Source: Marinobacter mobilis (lineage in GTDB: Bacteria; Pseudomonadota; Gammaproteobacteria; Pseudomonadales; Oleiphilaceae). From it: a DNA stretch of 64,000 bases. A program made the position numbers and the translations under genes. The DNA lies in assembly GCF_900106945.1 (NCBI RefSeq), contig NZ_FNNE01000007.1, forward strand, positions 124,001-188,000. Direction: 5' to 3'. The notes beneath the pieces were generated by a model. It was not told the origin of the DNA and did no database searches. It was given only the letters and a program-made list of their open reading frames with translations. Positions 9,005-17,077 of the stretch are shown piece after piece (positions within the stretch are counted from its first letter, which is position 1; every line of letters starts with the position of its first letter).

Positions 9005-9775
9005 TCAGGCGCCGTAGGTCTCGTCCAGGTAACGCAGGATACGGGCTGACTCGAACAGCTCGGCCCCAGTGTTAGGATCTTCCAGATAAGGCACCTGCAC
9101 CCGCTGGTGGCGGGCAAAGAAACTTTCCCGTTTGCCACCGGGCAACGGCTTGTAGACTCCCGGTTTGAGTCGCTGTTTGGCCGGCCCGACTTCGGTCCAG
9201 TGTTCCTTTCCGATGTTGTGCAAGCTGTAGGGGATTTCATATTCACACAGCTTTTCCCGCACGAGCCGGGAGAACGGACTCCCCTCGAAACTCCACAGCC
9301 GTAACGTCTGCTCCGGCACCTTGGCCGGCTTTGCCCGCAAACCTCGAAGCCCACTCGCAGCAGATGCCAGAGAACTCAGAACCGGCTGATAAACACGGGG
9401 ACGGTACGTTTTTGGCACATAACCCTTGCCATATTCCTTGAACAGGTACTCGACAATGTCATTGGACTCGTAAAGCACCTTGCCGGTGTTTTCATCCACC
9501 AGCAACGGGAACAGCTGCTTGCCGCCAATGGCCGCGGCCTCGTCACGGAACCGCGTGCCCCCCTTCGGACACGGACGGATCTCGACATCGAGGTGCAGCG
9601 CCGACAACACCTCCCGCACACGCCTGCAGTAAGGACATGCTTCCATGTCGTACAGCACCAGTGGCTTGGCCGGCTGATCCACATGGCTGACCACCATGCA
9701 ACCGCGCCAGCCCGTCAGCGAGGAAGTGGCGACCGAAGCCAGTACGTGCAGGTTGTGGGTGACTACATTGGGCAT
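9005..9775 (-). CDS. Tandem glutaredoxin/GST N-terminal domain protein
   Basis: A 256-residue protein made of two thioredoxin-fold (GST N-terminal) domains in tandem. Domain 1 (about residues 35-120) has an intact glutaredoxin-like CPYC site (EACPYCRRV) and a VLYESNDIVEYL glutathione-binding segment. Domain 2 (about 155-256) has SPFS in the same place and the matching segment ELFESARILRYLDETYG, so it has lost the redox cysteines. There is no helical GST C-terminal domain. I chose the ATG at 9775 because AGGA stands nine bases upstream; an in-frame GTG at 9817 would overlap the previous gene by four bases. Role unknown; a redox or glutathione-binding partner for the neighbouring hydroxylase is conceivable. 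Confidence 0.85.
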   Translation of the reverse strand: MPNVVTHNLHVLASVATSSLTGWRGCMVVSHVDQPAKPLVLYDMEACPYCRRVREVLSALHLDVEIRPCPKGGTRFRDEAAAIGGKQLFPLLVDENTGKVLYESNDIVEYLFKEYGKGYVPKTYRPRVYQPVLSSLASAASGLRGLRAKPAKVPEQTLRLWSFEGSPFSRLVREKLCEYEIPYSLHNIGKEHWTEVGPAKQRLKPGVYKPLPGGKRESFFARHQRVQVPYLEDPNTGAELFESARILRYLDETYGA

Positions 9776-9813
9776 GAGTTTGTCCTGTTGTAAAAAACTT
9801 GTGATGGTCATTA

Positions 9814-10305
9814 TCACGCCAGCTGGCGATTTTCCATTGGCTCACGGGTCCCCAGCAGCTGGTCAAACCAGGGCTTGGTGACACACCAGTTCGCGTTGGG
9901 GTTCTTCCCCATGTGGTGGTCGTAATGCCAGGGCAGGTGTTCCCTCGCCCACTCAGGGTCAAGGTGAGCCCGCTTATGAACCCGGTAATAATTCCAGGCG
10001 CAATAATAAAGCGTACCGACATAGAAAGGCGCCACCGGCATCAGCGGCGTAACCACGGCCGCACCGGCGACCAACGCGGCCACTTCCTTGGTCTGGGCGT
10101 TCCAGGTCAAAGGCGGTTTGCGATAATCCTCATCGAGAAAGCCGTTCTGGCGAACATGGCGATGATGATCGTGCCAGTGAAAGGCCCAGAAACTGTTTCG
10201 GTTACGCCCCAGACCATGAAGCACATGCTTGTGGAACACCCATTCAACAGCGTTGGCGGTCAGCAGACCCAGCGGAATTCCGATCATGGCGATCTCCCAT
10301 CTCAT
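9814..10305 (-). CDS. Membrane fatty acid hydroxylase / sterol desaturase family
   Basis: A di-iron membrane hydroxylase of about 163 residues with the family's histidine clusters in order: HKHVLHG, HWHDHHRH, HKRAHLD and HYDHHMG. Hydrophobic stretches lie at the N-terminus and around LVAGAAVVTPLMPVAPFYVG. The family includes carotene hydroxylases, fatty acid 2-hydroxylases and sterol desaturases; substrate not assignable. The frame is open up to 10455 but the extra 50 residues look unconvincing. ATG at 10305 or at 10287 (GGGAG eight bases upstream) are the likely starts. The tandem thioredoxin-fold gene follows directly on the same strand. Confidence 0.82.
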   Translation of the reverse strand: MRWEIAMIGIPLGLLTANAVEWVFHKHVLHGLGRNRNSFWAFHWHDHHRHVRQNGFLDEDYRKPPLTWNAQTKEVAALVAGAAVVTPLMPVAPFYVGTLYYCAWNYYRVHKRAHLDPEWAREHLPWHYDHHMGKNPNANWCVTKPWFDQLLGTREPMENRQLA

Positions 10306-10641
10306 TGTTATTGTCGGGTAAATACTGTGCGTGGACAGACGTCGCGTTTGCCACACCATTCTATGGAACGGCAGATAGCCCTCCAGTTCCATGGCCCTGA
10401 CGGCTAAAAAATCGCCAAAACCATGCCAGTCAGAGTCATTGACATTCAGGAACAACCGGAAGCCCGGGTAACCTACTGATTCCCAAGAGCACTTACAGGC
10501 CGAAACAAAAATGCAATATAAACAATGACACTGCTGGCATTTTTTAACGTCATGTAGAAGTTTTCCACATAGTACAACGAGGGATTTTCGGCTAAGGTTA
10601 GAGAATTGATAATAACCAAGAACCTACTCTGGCTAATCACT
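10306..10641. other. Divergent intergenic region, hydroxylase / dacB
   Basis: About 335 bases separate the likely starts of the hydroxylase (minus) and the PBP4-type peptidase (plus). The half nearest the peptidase (10500-10620) is AT-richer than its surroundings and should hold its promoter, but I see no clear -35/-10 pair. No convincing small gene or RNA is visible. Confidence 0.4.
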
Positions 10642-12183
10642 ATGCTGCGCACCGGACTTGAATGCACCACACCGGCGGCCGTTCCCGGTCCTGACGTGAC
10701 TCCAAGGCCCCTCAAACGCTGGCTGGCTCCGCTTGTCGCCTCGGTATTACTCGGCTCAGCAACCGGCGTCAGTGCGGAGGAAGCATCGGCCCGCAACTGG
10801 AGCAGTCAGGTCAACGATTACGCCCTGCGCGCCCTGAACCATGACGATGCACTCAGCGTCGCGGCCATTCCTCTGAATGGCCCCGGTATCGAGCAATACA
10901 TCAATGCTGACCAGATGATGAGCCCGGGCTCAATCATGAAACTGGTCACCACCTACGCCGCCCTGGAAATTCTCGGCCCTACCCATCACTGGAACACCAA
11001 TTTCTACACTGACGGTATGCTTACTGGCAGCACGCTGGATGGCAACTTCTACGTCAAGTTCGGTGGCGATCCCAAGCTGACCATGGACGAACTCTGGACC
11101 ACTCTGCGTGAACTCCGCAGCATGGGCATCGACACCATCACCGGTGATCTGGTGCTCGATGGTGACGTGTTCCAGCTGCCCGAGGGCCTGCCAGCGTTCC
11201 AGGACAACGGCGACAACCCTTTCGCGCCCTTCCTCGTCGAACCGTCGGGCTATCTGACCAACCTCAACCTGCTTCACTTCCAGGTGCGTGCCGACGAGCG
11301 CGGTACTCAGGCATGGAGCGCGCCAGCACTGGCCAATGTGGTCATCGACAACCGCGTCACCGCGGCCCCGGAAGGGCCCTGCCCGTCCCGGCGCCAGTTT
11401 AAATGGCAGCCCGTTTTTGATGAAAACAACCGGGTCACGGTCCGGGTGACCGGCTCTCTGCCCCAGGGCTGCCGCACGACCGCTTATCTGTCGCTGCTGC
11501 CCCATGAGCAGTACAGTGCAGAACTGATTCGTTCGCTACTGGCGGAAACCGGTGTGACGCTGCAGGGGGCTGACCGCCTCGATACCACGCCAGAAGATGC
11601 CCGTTTGCTGCTGCGCATGACCTCACCGGACCTGGTCAGCACCATCCGCGACATCAACAAGTGGAGCAGCAACGTCATGGCCCGCCAGCTGCTGCTGACC
11701 ATTGGTGCCGAAAACCGCATCGAGGGAGAAGAGGATGACCGGGTAGCCGGTATCCGCGCCATCTATGAATGGCTGGACCGCAAGAACATCAATACCACCG
11801 GCATGGTGATCGATAACGGCGCCGGCCTGACCCGCCATGGCCGGATTACGGCCCGCCAGGGTGCCCAGATTCTGGTCAGCGCCTGGAACAGCCCGTTCTC
11901 CGCCGATTTAATGGCCTCCATGCCGCTGATTGCAATGGATGGCACCATGGCCCGCCGGCTTCGCAACGCCGGGATGGACGGCGAAGGCCGTATCAAAACC
12001 GGCTACCTGGAAAACGTTCGCTCCATCGCCGGTTTCACCCGCGATGCCGATGACAACACCTGGGCCGTCGTTGGCATGGTCAACAATGATCCGGCCTGGA
12101 ATGGCCAGGCCGTGCTCGACCGGGTTCTGTATTCCCTGCACCATCGGCCGCCGGTGGGAACCACCCTGTCACGGGCGCCGTAA
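10642..12183 (+). CDS. dacB: D-Ala-D-Ala carboxypeptidase/endopeptidase (PBP4, S13)
   Basis: A periplasmic penicillin-binding protein of peptidase family S13, about 513 residues. The three active-site motifs are present: SxxK as SIMK with Ser near residue 97, SxN as SSN near 342, and KTG near 452 (RIKTGYLEN). It trims and cleaves peptidoglycan cross-links. A signal peptide with the hydrophobic stretch LAPLVASVLLGSATGVSA is visible at about residues 33-50. The start is uncertain: the ATG at 10642 has no good ribosome site, a TTG at 10606 has a weak one, and a GTG at 10696 would give a more normal signal peptide. Transcription ends at the hairpin 12214-12249. Confidence 0.92.
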   Translation: MLRTGLECTTPAAVPGPDVTPRPLKRWLAPLVASVLLGSATGVSAEEASARNWSSQVNDYALRALNHDDALSVAAIPLNGPGIEQYINADQMMSPGSIMKLVTTYAALEILGPTHHWNTNFYTDGMLTGSTLDGNFYVKFGGDPKLTMDELWTTLRELRSMGIDTITGDLVLDGDVFQLPEGLPAFQDNGDNPFAPFLVEPSGYLTNLNLLHFQVRADERGTQAWSAPALANVVIDNRVTAAPEGPCPSRRQFKWQPVFDENNRVTVRVTGSLPQGCRTTAYLSLLPHEQYSAELIRSLLAETGVTLQGADRLDTTPEDARLLLRMTSPDLVSTIRDINKWSSNVMARQLLLTIGAENRIEGEEDDRVAGIRAIYEWLDRKNINTTGMVIDNGAGLTRHGRITARQGAQILVSAWNSPFSADLMASMPLIAMDGTMARRLRNAGMDGEGRIKTGYLENVRSIAGFTRDADDNTWAVVGMVNNDPAWNGQAVLDRVLYSLHHRPPVGTTLSRAP

Positions 12184-12213
12184 CCCCTGTCGGCCTGACG
12201 CAATCCGCACAAC

Positions 12214-12249
12214 AAAAAAGGCTGCATGACTCATCATGCAGCCTTTTTT
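12214..12249. terminator. Bidirectional rho-independent terminator
   Basis: A perfect 16-bp stem (AAAAAAGGCTGCATGA pairing with its complement) around the loop CTCA, with an A-run on one side and a T-run on the other. It lies between the convergent dacB gene and the SDR gene at 12270, and can stop transcription from both. Confidence 0.95.
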
Positions 12250-12269
12250 GGCTCAGGGACGGGCGACAA

Positions 12270-13040
12270 TCAAACCGTCAGGTAGCCACCGTCCGCGTTG
12301 ATGCAGGCACCGGTGGTGTAGCTGGACGCTCCGGACACCAGGTACAGCACGGTACCGGCCATCTCTGACGGGTCAGCCACCCGCTTCATGGGTATATGGG
12401 CCATGGCCTGCTTCTTGATGGCCTCGTTTGTTGTCAGGGCGCTGGCGAACTTGGTGTCGGTCAGGCCCGGCAACAGGGCATTCACCCGGATATTCTGCTG
12501 CCCCAGTTCCATCGCGAAGGACCGGGTCATGGAGATCACCGACGCCTTGGTGATCGAGTAGATGCCCTGGAAGTGGCCGGGGTTTACGCCATTAACGGAA
12601 GCCACGTTGACGATGGCGCCGCCACCGTTCGTCTTCATCAACTGGGCGCCACGGGCACACATAAAGAAGTAGCCACGAATGTTCACATCCACGGTTTTCT
12701 GGAACGCGCCCAGATCGGTGTCCTCCACCGGGCCGAAATAGGGGTTGGCGGCCGCATTGTTCACCAGGATATCAATCTTGCCGTGACTCTTTTCAATATG
12801 AGCCCAGATGCCCTCAATCTGCTCCATTTCACCGATGTGGCAAGCATAGGCCTCAGCACTCCCTCCCCCGTTGCGAATGCTGCTTGCAACGGTTTCGCAA
12901 TCGTCGATCTTGCGGCTGCTGACAATCACATGGGCGCCGTAGTCCGCAAGGGTGCGGGCAATGCTTTCGCCGATACCCCGACTGGCACCGGTGATCAGGG
13001 CTACCTTGCCACTCAGGTCAAACAGATCGTTGTTGCTCAT
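12270..13040 (-). CDS. Short-chain dehydrogenase/reductase (SDR)
   Basis: A 256-residue classical SDR. The cofactor motif is TGASRGIG near residues 18-25 followed by an Arg-containing VSSRK segment that favours NADP(H). NNAAANP and the catalytic Ser and YSITK (Tyr-x-x-x-Lys) follow, and the C-terminus carries the usual GACINADGGYL. It likely oxidises or reduces a hydroxyl group on an acyl-CoA or small alcohol. GAGG precedes the ATG. It is the last gene of the five-gene operon that begins at 16943, 16 bases after the histidine phosphatase. Confidence 0.92.
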   Translation of the reverse strand: MSNNDLFDLSGKVALITGASRGIGESIARTLADYGAHVIVSSRKIDDCETVASSIRNGGGSAEAYACHIGEMEQIEGIWAHIEKSHGKIDILVNNAAANPYFGPVEDTDLGAFQKTVDVNIRGYFFMCARGAQLMKTNGGGAIVNVASVNGVNPGHFQGIYSITKASVISMTRSFAMELGQQNIRVNALLPGLTDTKFASALTTNEAIKKQAMAHIPMKRVADPSEMAGTVLYLVSGASSYTTGACINADGGYLTV

Positions 13041-13056
13041 TGGATTACCTCAATCG

Positions 13057-13746
13057 TTATCGGAATGTCACCAGGGCGGGGTCTTCCGCTTCCAGGTGGC
13101 TGTAATTATTGAACACCGCCAGGCTGCGGCGGGGGCCGGAATACAGAATGCGGGAGACGCTGGTGTTGGCAATGACGTTATTCATCGCCAGGGCCTTCTC
13201 ATCCGACAGTTCCAATAAATGCTGAGCGATGACCGCAATCGGCCCGCCGGAGGTAGACACCAGGACATCCCCGCCATCGGCATAGCTGATCAGTTCGTCC
13301 AGGGCGGCAATGACCCGCTGCCTGAAGCCGGCCCAGGTCTCGGTATAGTCGCTGTCGTACTCGCCACCAACCCAGCGGGCCATGGCTTGCTCGAACACCT
13401 GCTGGAACAGCCGCAGAGGTTTGGGAAAGGCCATCATATCCCGGGCCATGACCTGACGGTCGGCCCACTCGGGTTTCAGGCGTTCCACCACCTGCATGTG
13501 GTCAAATTCGTTCAACCCGGCCACCGCCTGCATGTCCGGCAGCGCCTGGCCAAACCCCGTGGTGATCGCCTCAACGGTTTCCCGGTGGCGTTCCATGTTG
13601 CCGCCAAACACGGCATTTGGGGCGACTTTGCCCGCCAGCCAGCGGCCAAGTACCTGCCCCTGCTCCCAGCCCCGGGGCGAGAGCTGATCGTAATTGTCCT
13701 TGCCAAAACTGGCCTGGCCATGGCGGATCAGGTAGACGGTGGCCAT
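13057..13746 (-). CDS. Histidine phosphatase family protein
   Basis: A 229-residue phosphoglycerate-mutase-like phosphatase. The catalytic RHG motif is at the N-terminus (YLIRHGQASFG), the partner Glu/Arg pair is in the ERHRETVEAI region, and a second His-type segment (VLVSTSGGPIA) has Ser-Thr-Ser-Gly where many members have a catalytic His-Gly, so the C-terminal histidine appears replaced. GGAGG lies ten bases before the ATG. It sits directly after a kinase-like gene in a fatty-acid-type catabolic operon, which suggests it removes phosphate from a pathway intermediate or CoA-related molecule. That role is inference only. Confidence 0.88.
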   Translation of the reverse strand: MATVYLIRHGQASFGKDNYDQLSPRGWEQGQVLGRWLAGKVAPNAVFGGNMERHRETVEAITTGFGQALPDMQAVAGLNEFDHMQVVERLKPEWADRQVMARDMMAFPKPLRLFQQVFEQAMARWVGGEYDSDYTETWAGFRQRVIAALDELISYADGGDVLVSTSGGPIAVIAQHLLELSDEKALAMNNVIANTSVSRILYSGPRRSLAVFNNYSHLEAEDPALVTFR

Positions 13747-13762
13747 TACAGGGAACCCTCCA

Positions 13763-14827
13763 TCAGAGTGAACTCGCCGAGATCAACCGCTGACAGCGTT
13801 TCTCAAGGTAGTTGGCCGCATGCCCAAAGGCCGCAAAGCGTTTGTCCCTGGTTTGGCCATGGTAATAGCGGTAGTAAATCTGCTGGATAATCACAGCCAG
13901 CCGGAACAGCCCGTAAATTTCATAAAAATCAAAGTTATCGGCATGAAAACCGGACGTCTCCATGTAGTAATCGACCACTTCCTTACGGCTCAGCATGCCT
14001 GGCCGGTGAGTCGGCTGGCGACGCAGAATCTGGAACGGGCCTTCGTCGTCGGCCTGGATCCAGTACGCCAGACTGTTACCCAGATCCATCAACGGGTCGC
14101 CAATGGTGGCCATTTCCCAGTCCAGAACGCCGATCACTTCGAATGGGTTGTCCGGGTTCAGCACGACGTTGTCGAAGCGGTAATCGTTGTGGATGACCAC
14201 CTGGGCGATGTCTTCCGGCATCTTGTCATTGAGCCAGCCCATGACCGCCTCGAAGTCACCCACATCGTCGGTGCGCGCCTTGCGGAAGCGATCGCTCCAG
14301 CCACCGATCTGGCGCTGAACATAGCCGGCACCCTTGCCCAGTTTGTCCAGACCGGCCGCCTGGGCGTCCACCTTGTGCAGATCCACCAGCTTGTCGATCA
14401 CGTTCAGGCACAGCTTGCGGGTGTCCGCCTCGTTCAGCTCGAAGCCTTGCGGGAAATCCTGCCGCAGGATGATGCCTTTCAGGCGCTCCATTACATAGAA
14501 ATCGCACCCCAGCACCTCATGATCGTCGCAGATTGCGACAATATTTGGCACGTACGGGTAGGCTGGCTTGAGCGCCTGCATCACCCGGGCTTCACGGAGC
14601 ATGTCGTGGGCAGACTTGGCAATCTTGCCGAACGGCGGCCGGCGCAATACGTAGGAGTTGTCGCCGTAGTCAACCTGATAGGTCAGGTTGGAAGCGCCCC
14701 CAGGGTACTGCCTGATCGTCGGTTCGCCTTCAAGGCCTGGAATCGCCTGCTTCATGAACCGGTCGACGACGGCGATATCCAGCTCTTCGCCCTCACGGAT
14801 ATCCACGGCCTGGTCGATCTGTGTCAT
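13763..14827 (-). CDS. Aminoglycoside-phosphotransferase-fold kinase (ACAD10/11 N-domain type)
   Basis: A 354-residue kinase-fold protein of the phosphotransferase family found with ACAD10/11-type acyl-CoA dehydrogenases. The catalytic loop VIHNDYRFDNVVLN (HxDxxxxN) and the metal-binding IGVLDWEMATIGDP are intact, and the N-terminal nucleotide loop YPGGASNLTY and YVLRRPP are present. In characterised relatives (LvaA of Pseudomonas, human ACAD10/11) such kinases phosphorylate a 4-hydroxyacyl-CoA so that the dehydrogenase can remove the hydroxyl as phosphate. The same pairing here, in one operon with an ACAD, supports that role; substrate unknown. Confidence 0.92.
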   Translation of the reverse strand: MTQIDQAVDIREGEELDIAVVDRFMKQAIPGLEGEPTIRQYPGGASNLTYQVDYGDNSYVLRRPPFGKIAKSAHDMLREARVMQALKPAYPYVPNIVAICDDHEVLGCDFYVMERLKGIILRQDFPQGFELNEADTRKLCLNVIDKLVDLHKVDAQAAGLDKLGKGAGYVQRQIGGWSDRFRKARTDDVGDFEAVMGWLNDKMPEDIAQVVIHNDYRFDNVVLNPDNPFEVIGVLDWEMATIGDPLMDLGNSLAYWIQADDEGPFQILRRQPTHRPGMLSRKEVVDYYMETSGFHADNFDFYEIYGLFRLAVIIQQIYYRYYHGQTRDKRFAAFGHAANYLEKRCQRLISASSL

Positions 14828-14869
14828 TCGTTATCTCCTGTCATCCTGCGGTCAGAATGTTCTGGCCTG

Positions 14870-15691
14870 TCAGGCGTTCGCCTTGCCGCCCATTTTACCC
14901 ATCCAGCGTTTGCTCTCCTGATGCATCAGCCAGTCAAATGCCCACGGTGCATGGCGCTTGAGTATCCACATCCGGCGCTCCTTAGCGTGGGGCAGCACCC
15001 AGAAGGCGTTGTCATTCACACTTCGGAATATATCTTCGGCCACATCGTCGGCAGTGAGGTTTGAGCGCTTCATCAGTTTGTTGACGTTCTGCTGCACACC
15101 GGGAATGTCTGAACGCATGGAGCTGGTCAGGTTGGTCTGGAAGAACGCCGGGCAGACGCAGCTGACGTGAATCCCCGAATCGCGAAGTTCCTGGCTCAGG
15201 GTTTCAGAAAGCGCAATCACGCCCGCCTTGGAGACATTGTAGCTACCCATCAACGGCGCCAGCATCAACCCCGCCATGGAGGCGATGTTCACAAACGCCC
15301 CGGCGCCCTGCTGCTTGAACAGTGGCGTGAAAGCTTTGCAGCCCCGCACCACGCCCATAACGTTGATATCGAGAATCCACTCCCAGTCGGCGATGGTGGT
15401 GTCTTCAATTGAACCTGCAGAGGCTACACCGGCGTTGTTGACGACGATATCCACACCGCCCCATTTCTGCACCAGATCGTCCCGCACTTTCTCGAAGTCA
15501 CTCAGTCGGCGCACATCACACTCAAGGAAATGGCCTTCGCCGCCAGCCTTGTTGATCTCAGCCTCGACTTCAATACCCTGCTCAGGGCTGATATCCCCGA
15601 TACAGACCTTCGCGCCCTCTCTGGCATAACGAAGCGCAATCGCGCGCCCAAGGCCTGAAGCGCCCCCGGTGATGAATACTCGTTGTGTCAT
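14870..15691 (-). CDS. Short-chain dehydrogenase/reductase (SDR)
   Basis: A 273-residue SDR with cofactor motif TGGASGLG at residues 8-15, NNAGVAS, and catalytic YNVSK. The long tail (about residues 215-273) with TADDVAEDIFRSV and HAKERRMWILKRH is typical of SDRs that sit beside acyl-CoA dehydrogenases. The reading frame stays open up to 15826, but ATG 15691 has GGAG ten bases upstream and starts right at the fold. Second gene of the operon, 43 bases after the acyl-CoA dehydrogenase. Likely an oxidation or reduction step on a hydroxy- or ketoacyl intermediate. Confidence 0.91.
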   Translation of the reverse strand: MTQRVFITGGASGLGRAIALRYAREGAKVCIGDISPEQGIEVEAEINKAGGEGHFLECDVRRLSDFEKVRDDLVQKWGGVDIVVNNAGVASAGSIEDTTIADWEWILDINVMGVVRGCKAFTPLFKQQGAGAFVNIASMAGLMLAPLMGSYNVSKAGVIALSETLSQELRDSGIHVSCVCPAFFQTNLTSSMRSDIPGVQQNVNKLMKRSNLTADDVAEDIFRSVNDNAFWVLPHAKERRMWILKRHAPWAFDWLMHQESKRWMGKMGGKANA

Positions 15692-15734
15692 TCTCTTGGT
15701 TCTCCGTTTTGTTTGGAGTTTTTTTGAGCCGCAA

Positions 15735-16943
15735 TCACTGGTACTTGCGCAGTTCCAGGCGAGCCACCATAGCCCGGTGAACTTCATCCGGCCCATCCGC
15801 CAGCCGCAGTACCCGGGCATAGGCAAACAGCTGTGTCAGCGGGAAGTCATCGTCACTCACACCGGCACCACCGTGAATCTGGATGGCCTGATCCACAATG
15901 GTTTGCAGCATGGACGGAATCACCGCCTTAATCATCGACACTTCCTGCAACGCCCCCAGGATGCCCTTGTTATCCAGTGCCCAGGCACATTTCAGGGTAA
16001 GCAGGCGAGCCTGTTCGATGGACATACGGGCATTGGCAATGATGTCCGGGTTACCCCCCAGCTTGGCGATCGGCCGACCAAAAGCTTCCCGGGTCATGGC
16101 GCGCCTGATCAGCAACTCCAGGGTACGTTCTGCGGCACCAATGGCACGCATGCAGTGGTGCACACGGCCAGGCCCGAGGCGCCCCTGGGCAATTTCAAAG
16201 CCGCGGCCTGGACCAGCGATGATCGCGCTCTTGGGCAGGCGCACGTTATCGAACAGCACCTCACCGTGACCGTAAGGCTCATCGTAGGCGCCGAATACCG
16301 GTAGCATGCGTTCAACCGTCACGCCCGGAGTGTCAAGCGGTACCAGAACCATCGAATGCTGGCGATGCTTGTGAGCCTCAGGGTCCGTCAGCCCCATGAA
16401 AATCGCGACCTTGCAGTCCGGATGACCAATACCGGTGCTCCACCATTTCCGGCCATTAAGGACAACCTCTTCACCCTCAATCGTCGCCGTCGCTTCCATG
16501 TTGGTGGCATCCGACGAGGCCACCGCCGGCTCAGTCATACAGAATGCGGAGCGAATCTCACCGCTGAGCAAACGAGGCAGCCATTCGGCTTTCTGTTCCT
16601 CAGAACCATAGTGAATCAGCACTTCCATATTGCCGGTATCGGGGGCATTACAATTGAAAATTTCCGGAGCGATAAAGCTTCGGCCGGTCTCCTCGGCAAT
16701 CAGCGCGTAATCCGAGTTGAGCAAGCCACAGCCATAGGTGTCGTCAGGGAAGAACATGTTCCACAGCCCCTGAGCCTTTGCCTTCGCCTTAAGTTCACGA
16801 ATAATCGGCAGGACCACCCAGCGATTGTCCTGTGCTGCCAGTTCCCGGTGGTATTGTTCTTCTATCGGAAAAATCTCATCACGCATGAACGCTTTCACGC
16901 GCTCAAGATAGTCCTGACCCTTCTCAGAGATGCTGAAATCCAT
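15735..16943 (-). CDS. Acyl-CoA dehydrogenase, ACAD10/11-like
   Basis: A 402-residue FAD acyl-CoA dehydrogenase. The FAD/acyl-binding segment AFCMTEPAVASSDATN and WWSTGIGHPDCK, the hinge GRVHHCMRAIGAAERTLELL, and the C-terminal IQIHGGAGVSDDDFPL and LADGPDEVHR are the pattern of the ACAD10/11 subfamily, not of the short or medium chain enzymes. This subfamily works with a kinase to convert 4-hydroxyacyl-CoA to enoyl-CoA. First gene of the five-gene operon running to 12270, with GAGGAATG near the start. Divergent from the LysR gene, so probably controlled by it. Confidence 0.93.
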   Translation of the reverse strand: MDFSISEKGQDYLERVKAFMRDEIFPIEEQYHRELAAQDNRWVVLPIIRELKAKAKAQGLWNMFFPDDTYGCGLLNSDYALIAEETGRSFIAPEIFNCNAPDTGNMEVLIHYGSEEQKAEWLPRLLSGEIRSAFCMTEPAVASSDATNMEATATIEGEEVVLNGRKWWSTGIGHPDCKVAIFMGLTDPEAHKHRQHSMVLVPLDTPGVTVERMLPVFGAYDEPYGHGEVLFDNVRLPKSAIIAGPGRGFEIAQGRLGPGRVHHCMRAIGAAERTLELLIRRAMTREAFGRPIAKLGGNPDIIANARMSIEQARLLTLKCAWALDNKGILGALQEVSMIKAVIPSMLQTIVDQAIQIHGGAGVSDDDFPLTQLFAYARVLRLADGPDEVHRAMVARLELRKYQ

Positions 16944-17022
16944 AACTCATTCCTCACTATTAAGGCTGAAGGCATTACCGCATTGAGGACAGTCTAGATT
17001 CGCCTAATGTATTACGCGACTG

Positions 17023-17039
17023 AATTATTCTAATCAATT
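17023..17039. promoter_or_regulatory. Possible LysR-type operator
   Basis: AATTATTCTAATCAATT has AATT arms nine bases apart and fits the loose T-N11-A pattern of LysR sites. It lies in the 134-base gap between the divergent acyl-CoA dehydrogenase and LysR genes, with a second small palindrome TAATGTATTA at 17005-17014. The pattern is weak in AT-rich DNA; position is the main support. Confidence 0.3.
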
Positions 17040-17077
17040 ACTATAAGCAGCACTTATTCACAAAAAGGACAGCTGCC

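Noticed and set aside
13820..15064. A 414-codon open frame antisense to the kinase-like gene
   Set aside because: It overlaps the well-supported phosphotransferase and SDR genes and shows no family features.
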